Assembly (NCBI GenBank): GCA_023430285.1 | Contig: JAEZAV010000004.1 | Coordinates: 1 to 14,693, forward strand | DNA: 14,693 nt | From: Methanobacteriota archaeon | GTDB taxonomy: Archaea > Methanobacteriota > Methanobacteria > Methanobacteriales > Methanobacteriaceae | Reading direction: 5' to 3' | Shown here: piece after piece, positions 1 to 6,297 of the stretch | How positions within the stretch are numbered: position 1 is the stretch's first letter | Layout of the letters: each line of letters opens with the position of its first letter | The notes under the pieces: model-generated | Told to the model about the DNA's origin: nothing | The model's database searches: none | What the model saw: only the letters and a program-made list of their open reading frames with translations | Program-made: the position numbers and the translations under genes

Positions 1-55
1 AAATGCGTTGATTTAATAGAGCTAATTTATTGGTATCCTATTTAAACTGAGAATG

Positions 56-93
56 CAATTAAAAAAAAAAATTATCAATTAAAAAAAAAATGT
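56..93 (-). terminator. Double poly-T transcription end of the secreted-protein gene
   Basis: On the minus strand, just after the stop codon of the gene at 100-537, there are two T runs of 10 and 11 bases (complement of 81-90 and 61-71), each followed by AATTG. Archaeal RNA polymerase ends transcription at such T tracts without needing a hairpin. The doubling of the unit CAATT plus A run is visible as a short direct repeat. Confidence 0.6.
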
Positions 94-99
94 GGGCTC

Positions 100-537
100 T
101 TATATTATATGTAAAGTCAAATCTTTATCAGTCCTTGGGTACCCATCATCCTCGTTACCCCAGTATATGATACTGATTTTATACGTTCCTTTTTCCCAGT
201 CTTCTGAATTGATCCAGCACCTTGCTACTCCTCCAAAACCGGAATTTCGTTCTTCATTAGCAATTTGGTCACCCTTGGAATTGTAGACATAGAAATGGAT
301 GTATCTAAACCATTGTGGATTTCCACCATCAACATGGAGGGTGGCTGCAAGATCAAGATATTCACCCTTTTGAATGTTCAGACTTGTTCCTAGTTCGTCT
401 CCCGGCGGATTATTTGGATCAAACGTGTATGCTTTTAATGCTGTTTGATGGGCTGCAGTTGCGGGTTGCATTGAAACAACACATACGCACATCATGGCCA
501 TTATGGCCAGTACTGGTACTATTTTTTTTAAGTCCAT
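100..537 (-). CDS. Small secreted protein, function unknown
   Basis: A 145-residue protein exported by the Sec route. Residues 1-29 form a typical signal peptide: MDLKK, then a hydrophobic stretch of about 18 residues rich in Met, Val and Ile, then a likely cleavage site around PATAA. The mature part of about 115 residues has no further membrane segment and is rich in aromatic residues and short polar turns (WFRYIHFYVYN, GTYKISIIYWG), as expected of a beta-sandwich. The closing pattern (GTYKI, a Tyr-Trp-Gly strand, YPRTDKDLTLHI) resembles the last strands of Ig-like surface domains. A single Cys remains in the mature part (RCW), so no internal disulfide is possible. The start is supported by GGAG about 10 bases upstream. 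The gene stands alone with its own promoter and poly-T end. I do not recognise a named family; a surface or periplasm-like protein is the safest reading. Confidence 0.75.
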   Translation of the reverse strand: MDLKKIVPVLAIMAMMCVCVVSMQPATAAHQTALKAYTFDPNNPPGDELGTSLNIQKGEYLDLAATLHVDGGNPQWFRYIHFYVYNSKGDQIANEERNSGFGGVARCWINSEDWEKGTYKISIIYWGNEDDGYPRTDKDLTLHII

Positions 538-572
538 ATTTTTTTAACTCCTATTATCAATCAGTGATCTAA

Positions 573-609
573 CTTTTACATTTAAAAGTAAAAGTCTTAA
601 TATATAATA
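573..609 (-). promoter_or_regulatory. Promoter with inverted repeat for the secreted-protein gene
   Basis: Read on the minus strand, a TATA-like box (ATTATATATT, about 600-609) lies about 65 bases before the start codon at 537. Between them, CTTTTAC (573-579) and GTAAAAG (588-594) form an inverted repeat with 7-bp arms and an 8-base AT spacer. The expected transcription start, about 25 bases after the TATA box, falls inside or next to the repeat, so it could be an operator. The call rests on pattern only. Confidence 0.4.
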
Positions 610-899
610 TTACCTTCAGCCACCTTAAATGTTACCTAATGCATTGTACTAAAAAAATTCCAAAAAAAATAGTGGATAGAAATTGGCATAACTCTCAGGA
701 TAATCAGTTAAATAAACCTACCATCCTAGTTCCAAATTTCTATTATTCCATAAAATATTCCCTTAAATTAAACAGCATGCCAAGATTGAATATTAATCAT
801 AGTTTATTTCTGTTTTACTGATTCATTAATGATCTAGGACCATAATGAGTCAGATTAAATACTGTCCCCAAAAAAATGAACTGGACCAAATCAATGTAT
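610..899. other. AT-rich intergenic stretch with no supported gene
   Basis: Nothing convincing is seen here beyond the promoter at its left edge. A 60-codon plus-strand frame at 639-821 has no ribosome binding site, its product is low in complexity (rich in Asn, Lys, Ile, Tyr), and it does not resemble a known protein, so it is not called. Confidence 0.5.
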
Positions 900-915
900 T
901 TATAAAAAAAATATT
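900..915 (-). terminator. Poly-T transcription end after the four-helix membrane protein gene
   Basis: An eight-base A run at 904-911 reads as T8 on the minus strand. It lies 12-25 bases beyond the stop codon of the gene at 928-1386. No hairpin is evident, which is usual for archaeal termination. Confidence 0.45.
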
Positions 916-927
916 AGGGATTTTTAT

Positions 928-1386
928 TTAAATTCCAAAACCCTGGGATAATAGCATGTATAAAGCCCAGATAAATATCACAGTCATTACCAGTAGTTCC
1001 TTCCATGCTTTTCCAGGATTAGCTTCTATTGCGTATGACATCATTTTTATTGGTGAAACTGGCGGTTCAGGTGATTTTTCACTATTTAATGGTTCTGAAA
1101 AGCTGTGGAAATATAACTGTATCAGCACCATTCCAACAAGAAGTCCCGTGGTAAAACTGAGGTATTCAGTCTTTCCAGACGCATACAAGAATATAAGTAA
1201 CAGAAAAACCATTATTAAAAGAAAAATATCTGACACTTTAGTTGCACTGGTTTTTCCATTGTATGATGAATCTAATAATCTTCTCCGTGTATCGTACTTC
1301 ACAAAAAAGAACACAAAAAATTTGATGAGCGAATAAACAACAAAAAATAACAGTAAAATCTTCAGAATTAACAAACTATCAATCAT
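928..1386 (-). CDS. Four-helix membrane protein, function unknown
   Basis: A 152-residue integral membrane protein. Four hydrophobic segments are visible at about residues 4-30, 53-70, 76-96 and 128-147. A basic loop (KYDTRRR, about 30-36) follows the first helix, which suggests that loop is cytosolic. A proline-rich linker (EKSPEPPVSP, about 103-112) precedes the last helix. There are no obvious catalytic motifs and no family I can name. The start is well supported by GGAGG, 7 bases upstream of the ATG. The gene is divergent from the TetR regulator at 1522-2091, with about 135 bases shared between them. That is a common layout for a TetR repressor and its target, so this protein may be the regulated gene; this is inference from position only. 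Confidence 0.7.
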   Translation of the reverse strand: MIDSLLILKILLLFFVVYSLIKFFVFFFVKYDTRRRLLDSSYNGKTSATKVSDIFLLIMVFLLLIFLYASGKTEYLSFTTGLLVGMVLIQLYFHSFSEPLNSEKSPEPPVSPIKMMSYAIEANPGKAWKELLVMTVIFIWALYMLLSQGFGI

Positions 1387-1432
1387 CTTTCATTCCTCCA
1401 TTGTTACATACCAATAAATTAAAATTGACCAT

Positions 1433-1462
1433 TAGTATTTTATAATACGCTAAGTATATAAA
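1433..1462. promoter_or_regulatory. Divergent promoters with a small palindrome (candidate TetR site)
   Basis: The 135-base gap between the divergent genes holds a plus-strand TATA box (TATATAA, 1455-1462), about 60 bases before the TetR start. It also holds a minus-strand TATA box (TTATAAAATAC, about 1434-1444) for the membrane protein gene. The minus box lies inside an inverted repeat, GTATT-TTAT-AATAC (1435-1448). A regulator bound there could block the minus promoter directly and the plus promoter by proximity. The arms are only 5 bp and AT-rich, so chance is a real alternative. Confidence 0.35.
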
Positions 1463-1521
1463 CTTAATGAGAGAATGTATATTTGTTTGTAGAATCAAAA
1501 AAAATCATTGCGTGATGAAAA

Positions 1522-2091
1522 ATGCCAAGAGTAGTACCAGAGTATAAAGAAATGGCCAAACAAAAAATCATCCAAGCTTCCATCGAAGTATTCATTAGAA
1601 AAGGATATCATAGCGCTACCATGGATGAGATTGGTGCAGAAATAGGAGTAAGCAAAGGAACAGTGTACACATACTTCAAAAGTAAAGAAGATCTCATACA
1701 AACAATCTGGACATCATCAAATCAGCCCCTAAAGGAATTAAAAATAAAATTCCAAGGACATGATTACCATGAAGTATTGGAAGAACTGTACAAAATGATT
1801 TCAGAGTCAAAAGCTCTTCATCTGTCCTTTGAAATAAGTGCATTATCATTTGAAAACGACACTATAAAAAAAATAAATAGGGATGTTTACAACGAAAAAT
1901 TAGAAATATTAACAGATATTTTAGAGGATCAACGGAAGAATTTGCAGATAAATAATAAAATAGACCCAAAGGTGTTGGCTCAAATATTAACAGGAATCTA
2001 CACCGATGTAACAACCCAATTATTAATAGGAATCGATAAATCCATGGTATATGAAAACTGGAAAAAATCTGTTGAAGCAATAATGGAATGA
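1522..2091 (+). CDS. TetR/AcrR family transcriptional regulator
   Basis: A 189-residue protein of the usual TetR length. The N-terminal DNA-binding domain covers about residues 10-58: a first helix (KQKIIQASIEVFIRKGYHSATM), then the helix-turn-helix with the family hallmarks DEIGAEIGVSKGTVYTYF and SKEDLI. The C-terminal part (about 65-189) is helical, polar and not conserved, as expected of the ligand-binding and dimerisation domain. Members generally repress a divergent or downstream transporter or enzyme gene and release DNA when a small molecule binds. Here the divergent neighbour is the four-helix membrane protein at 928-1386. The downstream genes start about 160 bases away and may not be co-transcribed. 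The ligand cannot be guessed. The start ATG follows a weak GTGATG-type binding site, and the Met-Pro-Arg-Val opening is usual for the family. Confidence 0.93.
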   Translation: MPRVVPEYKEMAKQKIIQASIEVFIRKGYHSATMDEIGAEIGVSKGTVYTYFKSKEDLIQTIWTSSNQPLKELKIKFQGHDYHEVLEELYKMISESKALHLSFEISALSFENDTIKKINRDVYNEKLEILTDILEDQRKNLQINNKIDPKVLAQILTGIYTDVTTQLLIGIDKSMVYENWKKSVEAIME

Positions 2092-2251
2092 AGAAGTATA
2101 TTCCAGAATTAATAAAGTAAAATACTGTCCAGTTTTAATTCAATTAAATTTTATTAATTAAAAGCACCAATTTAAGATTGTAATCAAAATTTTAATTTTA
2201 TTACCAGCTTTACAAATTATCAGTATTAGAAAAAAAATTTAGGTGATATAA

Positions 2252-2518
2252 ATGGGCATAACACTATGGGATCTGGTTGGAAAGGTTGAATCAATTGAAA
2301 ATCCAACATTATACGTTGAGAACTACACGAACGAAGATGACCCTTCAAAGAAGGGAGAAATTCACAGGGTGGAAATAAATGTTGAAGATACTGATACTGA
2401 AATAGTGACAGGTCCCTACATTTTAGAAGCAGATTCCAAACAGGCACTGGATCAACAGGTAAAATTCACACTTTCAGGTTACTTCAGAAAGGTGGATGTA
2501 GTAAACAAACTGTACTAA
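2252..2518 (+). CDS. Small acidic cytosolic protein, function unknown
   Basis: An 88-residue soluble protein with no signal peptide, membrane segment or cysteine. It is acidic, with Asp/Glu-rich stretches (TNEDDPSKKGE, VEDTDTE), and alternates hydrophobic and polar residues (HRVEINVED, TEIVTGPYIL, QVKFTLSGYFRKVDV). This suggests a small beta-barrel or sandwich, possibly OB-like, though that is a guess from pattern. The start is strongly supported by GGTGAT, 5 bases before the ATG. The next gene on the same strand follows after about 73 bases, so the two may share a transcript. I do not recognise the family. Confidence 0.7.
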   Translation: MGITLWDLVGKVESIENPTLYVENYTNEDDPSKKGEIHRVEINVEDTDTEIVTGPYILEADSKQALDQQVKFTLSGYFRKVDVVNKLY

Positions 2519-2591
2519 AAAATCTATTATAAAACAGTTAAATGATCCAATAGGGAAAATATTATGGTTGATATGGTAGCAGAGGTTTGGA

Positions 2592-3011
2592 ATGAAAAAC
2601 AAGGCTGAAAGTTCACAGTTCGTACCAGAAGTTTTTGAATTTAATTTTAAGTCCTTTTCATTTCCATATATTATTTTAAAATATGAAAATGGCATGTTTA
2701 AAACCGGATACTCCGATGATGAAGAACCAATTGTACCCACAAAAGAAGATTGGACAAAGTTCTGGAAAAAATTAGACAGAATCAATGCTTGGGCAAGGAC
2801 AGACAACTACGTTATACCAGAATACATGTACTTGGATGGTAATAGTTGGAATATTAGGATCCAACTAGGAAATAAAAAAATCGAATGCAGAGGATCAAAT
2901 GCTTATCCTGGTAAAAATGGAGAAATAGTTGAACATAAAATGATCTTTAGAAGGTTCTTCATGGCCGTAACTAAATTGTTAGGTATTAACTCTGCTGATT
3001 TAATCATTTAA
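2592..3011 (+). CDS. Uncharacterised protein with a Trp-rich core and GSNAYP motif
   Basis: A 139-residue soluble protein. The core (about residues 50-112) has a recognisable pattern: DWTKFWKKLDRINAW, then a Tyr-rich turn, LDGNSWNIRIQ, and a short strand ending in RGSNAYPG. The same order (Trp-x2-Phe-Trp, DG-x2-W, GSNaYP) is one I associate with a widespread unnamed family of short bacterial proteins. The assignment to that family is from memory and unchecked. No catalytic residue can be assigned. The C-terminus is basic and hydrophobic (IFRRFFMAVTKLLGI). The start is fixed by an upstream in-frame stop at 2577-2579 and by GAGG 6 bases before the ATG. It follows the 88-residue gene on the same strand and is convergent with the broken zinc-ribbon gene. 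Its role is unknown. Confidence 0.72.
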   Translation: MKNKAESSQFVPEVFEFNFKSFSFPYIILKYENGMFKTGYSDDEEPIVPTKEDWTKFWKKLDRINAWARTDNYVIPEYMYLDGNSWNIRIQLGNKKIECRGSNAYPGKNGEIVEHKMIFRRFFMAVTKLLGINSADLII

Positions 3012-3171
3012 ACAGTTTAATCCCAAAAAATAGTTTTTTATAGATGTTAATTTTATCTAAGATCCAACATTTTTCCTTATTTTTTCTTATTTACATCCTA
3101 AGTGTTTTAAAAATAAAATACAATTATAAAATGTTGTATTGAGTTGAATTTGTTATTTTTATTATAAAGTG

Positions 3172-3671
3172 CTACAGAATTGCTGGAATATCAGTGGGAA
3201 TTTGAGTTCCACATTCGACACAGTATTTAGCTGTGTCATTATTTTGTTTTCCACATTCTGGACAAAAATTTGGTTTTATATTATTATTTTCCCTATTTAC
3301 TTGAATTTCTAACAATTCAATAATTCGATTGTTTTGTTCAATTAATATATCATTCTTTATAGAAAGTGAAGCTAAAAATCTACCATTTACCTTATCTAAT
3401 CTAGATAATCCATCTGTTATGTAAGCTTTGTAAACTTGGTCGCCAATTTTGCTTCTGTAGCATATTCTGCTTTCCTATTTTCTATAAATTTAGTTTTATT
3501 TATAATGGCATTGTAATGTCTTTCAATTTCATCAATGCTTTTACCTTCTGATGCCATCTTCTTTAAAGCTGCTTTAAGATGAGGTTTAATTGCACTGTTA
3601 ATAGGTTTGCGCATTAAATCTTCAATTCTTTTTTCTTCCAAAGTTTTTTCGTTACTACTTAAAAGTCCCAT
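3172..3671 (-). pseudogene. Zinc-ribbon protein gene split by a one-base frameshift
   Basis: From ATG at 3671 the frame runs 84 codons and stops at 3417-3419. From about residue 76 the sensible reading continues in the -1 frame, from 3447 down to the stop at 3172-3174. The joint lies on an A run on the minus strand (3447-3450, four A). Five A would give one 166-residue protein reading TEAK-IGDQVYKAYITDG. The rebuilt protein has a charged helical N-terminal part (about 1-75), a helical middle (about 76-130) and a C-terminal zinc ribbon with Cys137, Cys140, Cys151 and Cys154 (FCPECG, YCVECG, spacing C-x2-C-x10-C-x2-C). There is no membrane segment. A good binding site (AGGGGG) precedes the ATG, and a TATA-like box lies at 3707-3719. 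The gene may be a recent pseudogene, a sequencing error in a homopolymer, or decoded by slippage on the AAA codon. Such short proteins with C-terminal ribbons are common in methanogens, and their partner is usually unknown. Confidence 0.75.
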
Positions 3672-3706
3672 ATTAATCCCCCTAATACAGATAGTGCAAC
3701 GTGAAA

Positions 3707-3719
3707 CATAAATATTTTT
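3707..3719 (-). promoter_or_regulatory. TATA box of the zinc-ribbon gene
   Basis: On the minus strand AAAAATATTTATG lies about 40 bases before the start codon at 3671. The expected transcription start near 3687 leaves a short leader of about 15 bases that carries the AGGGGG binding site. The intact promoter and binding site argue that the frameshift in this gene is recent, or not real. Confidence 0.4.
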
Positions 3720-3847
3720 GGAATATCCTTAGAATAACGAATATAAATATACACGACTAGAATTAACAGCTTGAATATATAATTGAAGTGTAAATATCAA
3801 ATAAAACTTGAACAAACAAATCAGATAAAAAAAATACAAAAATCCAT

Positions 3848-3885
3848 AAAAAAAATAGTTAAGTATCCCATGGAAAGCCATGGGA
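3848..3885 (-). terminator. Hairpin and poly-T terminator of lonB
   Basis: The perfect inverted repeat TCCCATGG / CCATGGGA (3866-3885) has 8-bp arms and a 4-base loop. It lies 11 bases after the lonB stop codon. On the minus strand it is followed, 10 bases on, by T8 (complement of 3848-3855). It is the only clear bacterial-style hairpin terminator in the window. The hairpin may also protect the 3' end of the lonB message. Confidence 0.7.
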
Positions 3886-3896
3886 CTTGTTTTTAC

Positions 3897-5816
3897 TTAA
3901 TGTGTGGTTGGGTTGTTGATAGTTGGTATGATGTCCTTGGACACTTTGCCAGTGATCTTCTTCATTTTTGTGACCAGCCTGTCCTTTTCAGTTCCGGAAA
4001 GTGCATTTTCTAGAACTTCGCTCATGGTTTTAACTGGTATGATTTCGATCTGGTCCTTGTACTTCTCTTCTATCAGCACATCTGCCATGTTGGAGTCTGG
4101 TATGATTACCCGTTTCATTCCTGCCTCGGCAGCAGCTTCAATTTTTCCTGTGACTCCGCCAACTGGCATGACATCTCCACGGACACTGAGTGATCCTGTG
4201 AGTGCCACTGTCTGGTCAACAGGCACATTTTCAAGGGCAGATATAACTGCGGTTGCAATTGATACGCTTGCACTGTCACCTTCAATTCCATCGTATGCTT
4301 GTAGGAACTGGATGTGTATGTCGTGGTCTGTGATGCTGGTTCCTGTGTTTTTCTTGATGACTGCACTCACATTTTGCACTGCTTCCTTGGCTATTTCTCC
4401 AAGTTTTCCTGTGGCTATGATTTTACCTTCGTCCTTACTCTGGGCAGGTGCTGCTTCTGCAGCTATTGGGAGTAAAATTCCGCTTCTGTCTCCGATTATT
4501 GCAAGTCCGTTGACCATTCCTACTTTGCTTCCATCTGATTCGAAGACACTGTAGGTTTTTCTCTGGTCTATGTATCTGTCTGCTATCTGTTGCTCAAGTG
4601 TTCTTGCAAGTTTTTTAGCTGTTAGTACGTGTTCCAGAGTTACTGCTGGTGCTGATTCTTCCTTGGCTATGTCTCCTGCTGCCCTTACAAGTCCTCCAAG
4701 GTCCCTTAGTCTCAGTGTTAGTTCGTCTTTTTTGCCTGATCTTCGCTGTGCTTCGTGGATTATTTCCTGTACTGCTTCGCTTGAGAAGTGTGGTATTCTA
4801 CCATCTTTTTTAACTTCCTGGGCAACGAATTGGACTAGTTTTTCCCTGTTTTCCGGACTGTCCTTCATTGAATCCTTCATGAAAACTTCGTAACCGTAAC
4901 CCCTTATTCTTGACCTGAGTGCAATGTGCATTCCTTCAAGGACCTGCAGGTTTCCAGATGCCACCAGTACAAAGTCACATGGTACTTCGTCTGTACTTAC
5001 CATAGCTCCACTGCTTGATTCGCTCTGACCAGTTATGCTGTATTTCTTTTCCTGCATAGCTGTTAAGAGTTCCTGCTGGGTTTTCATCTTCATGGTTCCG
5101 ATTTCGTCGATGTAAAGAACTCCTTTGTTGGCCTTGTGGATCATTCCAGGTTCTACACGGTCGTGGGCTGGTGTTCCGAGTCCGCCTGACTGGTATGGGT
5201 CGTGGCGTACATCTCCGAGCAGGGCTCCTGCATGTGAACCTGTTCCATCGATGAACGGTGCCATGTTCTTGCCTTCGTTGTTAACAAGGAGTTTTGGTAC
5301 CAGCATATTATTTTTCGGTCTCATCTGCATGATGATAAGGAGAACTATTCCTGCTGCTATGATGGCTGCTAGGTACTGAGCTGTGAGAACTCCAGCAATT
5401 AGAATTCCTCCTATTACCAGCATCATGAGCATGTTTCTCTTTTCATCCTTGGATTTGGCCTTGATTCTGTAGGTGTTTACCACCTTCTTACCTTCACCTG
5501 CTGGAAGTGCACCTATGAGTGGGTTGTTGTTGTCTTCCATGTTTGGGTAGACAAGTATGTCCTGTAGTTCTTCAGGTGGCAGTAGTTCGGCCATTCCCTT
5601 AGCTAGCATGGATTTACCAATACCTGGTTCTCCTATTAACAGCACGTTTCTCCTTTGTTTTGCAGCTTTTATTATGGTTTCAACTGCTTCTTCCTGGCCT
5701 ATGATCTGATCGATTATCATGTCAGGAACTTTTATATCGTCAGTTGATTTGTAGGTCTGGACTTCCTCTTTTTTCTCCAGATCTTCCTGTTCAACTGGAA
5801 CTGTTGGATTTGTCAT
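3897..5816 (-). CDS. lonB: Archaeal Lon protease (LonB type), membrane-anchored ATP-dependent protease
   Basis: A 639-residue ATP-dependent serine protease that unfolds and degrades misfolded and regulatory proteins at the inner face of the membrane. The AAA+ domain has Walker A GEPGIGKS (62-69), Walker B VLYIDE (233-238) and an arginine-finger region LRSRIRG (300-306). Two membrane helices (about 129-163) interrupt it between Walker A and Walker B, which is the mark of archaeal LonB; the large N-terminal domain of bacterial LonA is absent. The C-terminal protease domain carries the Ser-Lys dyad: Ser515 in EGDSAS and Lys558 in GGVTGK. Length is normal and all key residues are present. GGAGG lies 10 bases before the ATG. 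A TATA box near 5871-5880 suggests its own promoter, but the ArsR gene lies 109 bases upstream on the same strand with no poly-T end between, so read-through is possible. GC content is visibly higher than in the flanking small genes, as expected of a conserved core gene. Confidence 0.97.
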   Translation of the reverse strand: MTNPTVPVEQEDLEKKEEVQTYKSTDDIKVPDMIIDQIIGQEEAVETIIKAAKQRRNVLLIGEPGIGKSMLAKGMAELLPPEELQDILVYPNMEDNNNPLIGALPAGEGKKVVNTYRIKAKSKDEKRNMLMMLVIGGILIAGVLTAQYLAAIIAAGIVLLIIMQMRPKNNMLVPKLLVNNEGKNMAPFIDGTGSHAGALLGDVRHDPYQSGGLGTPAHDRVEPGMIHKANKGVLYIDEIGTMKMKTQQELLTAMQEKKYSITGQSESSSGAMVSTDEVPCDFVLVASGNLQVLEGMHIALRSRIRGYGYEVFMKDSMKDSPENREKLVQFVAQEVKKDGRIPHFSSEAVQEIIHEAQRRSGKKDELTLRLRDLGGLVRAAGDIAKEESAPAVTLEHVLTAKKLARTLEQQIADRYIDQRKTYSVFESDGSKVGMVNGLAIIGDRSGILLPIAAEAAPAQSKDEGKIIATGKLGEIAKEAVQNVSAVIKKNTGTSITDHDIHIQFLQAYDGIEGDSASVSIATAVISALENVPVDQTVALTGSLSVRGDVMPVGGVTGKIEAAAEAGMKRVIIPDSNMADVLIEEKYKDQIEIIPVKTMSEVLENALSGTEKDRLVTKMKKITGKVSKDIIPTINNPTTH

Positions 5817-5842
5817 GATACTGAATCCTCCGAATTTTATGA

Positions 5843-5880
5843 ATTGTTTTTTTCAACAATGTTTTGGAATTGTATAAATT
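5843..5880 (-). promoter_or_regulatory. lonB promoter with an inverted repeat near the start site
   Basis: On the minus strand, AATTTATACA (5871-5880) is a good TATA box about 60 bases before the lonB start. The expected transcription start near 5850 falls in the inverted repeat ATTGTT-TTTTTC-AACAAT (5843-5860, 6-bp arms), which could act as an operator or a leader hairpin. A direct repeat GAATTGT occurs at 5841-5847 and 5867-5873. It does not match the arsR operator. Confidence 0.4.
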
Positions 5881-5925
5881 TTTTTTGTAAATTTCAAATA
5901 AATTTCAATAATTTTTAGTTATATT

Positions 5926-6216
5926 TTATTGGAGCTTTAAATATTCGTTTACCTGGTTTACCACGTCTTCGTTTACCTTTGCTACTAGGTACCTGCCTTT
6001 TTTTTCAGTGTAGATCAGTTCGACGCTGGATAGTTCTTTGAGGTGGTGAGAAATTGTTGGTGCCCCAATATTTAAGGATTTGGTTATGTCACTTATTAAA
6101 CATCCCCCACATGTTTTGTAGCTTGTTTCATGTTGTTTAACTATTTGTAGATATAGTTCTAACCTGTTGGGGTTTGAAAGGGCTTTGAATATCTTTGCCA
6201 TTTTTTTGGTTTCCAT
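5926..6216 (-). CDS. ArsR/SmtB family winged-helix repressor with a CGGC motif
   Basis: A compact ArsR-type dimeric repressor of 96 residues. It opens with the family pattern MAKIFKALSNPNRLELYLQIV (about 6-26). Next comes Cys36-Gly-Gly-Cys39 directly before the helix-turn-helix (ISDITKSLNIGAPTISHHLKEL, about 41-62) and a beta wing (LIYTEKKGRYLVAKV). The Cys pair sits where ArsR-type metal sensors place their alpha-3 cysteines, so sensing of a metal, metalloid or thiol state is plausible; the ligand is unknown. A GTG at 6228 gives a longer frame (MGCSMETKK), but GGGGTG lies just before the ATG at 6216, so the shorter start is preferred. A TATA box and an inverted-repeat operator lie upstream, suggesting self-repression. 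It is followed on the same strand by lonB after 109 bases, so lonB could be a second target or merely a neighbour. Confidence 0.9.
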   Translation of the reverse strand: METKKMAKIFKALSNPNRLELYLQIVKQHETSYKTCGGCLISDITKSLNIGAPTISHHLKELSSVELIYTEKKGRYLVAKVNEDVVNQVNEYLKLQ

Positions 6217-6244
6217 TGAACACCCCACATTATAACATAGTTTT

Positions 6245-6297
6245 CATTTCGATAAATATCGAAGTGATGATAAACTATTGTATCTTAACTATATAAA
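6245..6297 (-). promoter_or_regulatory. arsR promoter with inverted-repeat operator
   Basis: A TATA box (TTTATATA on the minus strand, 6290-6297) lies about 75 bases before the ATG at 6216. Downstream is the inverted repeat TTCGATA-AA-TATCGAA (6248-6263). It extends outward with one mismatch to TCAtTTCGATA / TATCGAAgTGA (6245-6267). The predicted transcription start, about 25 bases after the TATA box, is near 6267, at the edge of the repeat. A bound ArsR dimer would therefore block initiation. The 7-bp exact arms and total length fit ArsR-type operators. Confidence 0.65.

Noticed and set aside
56..93. Direct repeat CAATT plus A run as a possible repeat array
   Set aside because: Only two units are present, and the position just after a stop codon is explained by a double poly-T terminator.
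639..821. 60-codon plus-strand open frame
   Set aside because: It has no ribosome binding site, low-complexity AT-driven composition and no recognisable features.
956..1336. 126-codon plus-strand frame opposite the four-helix membrane protein
   Set aside because: The minus-strand gene has GGAGG and four clear membrane helices; the plus frame is a shadow of it.
3904..5379. Long open frames on the plus strand opposite lonB
   Set aside because: The minus-strand lonB is unmistakable; the opposite frames mirror its codons and have no binding sites.
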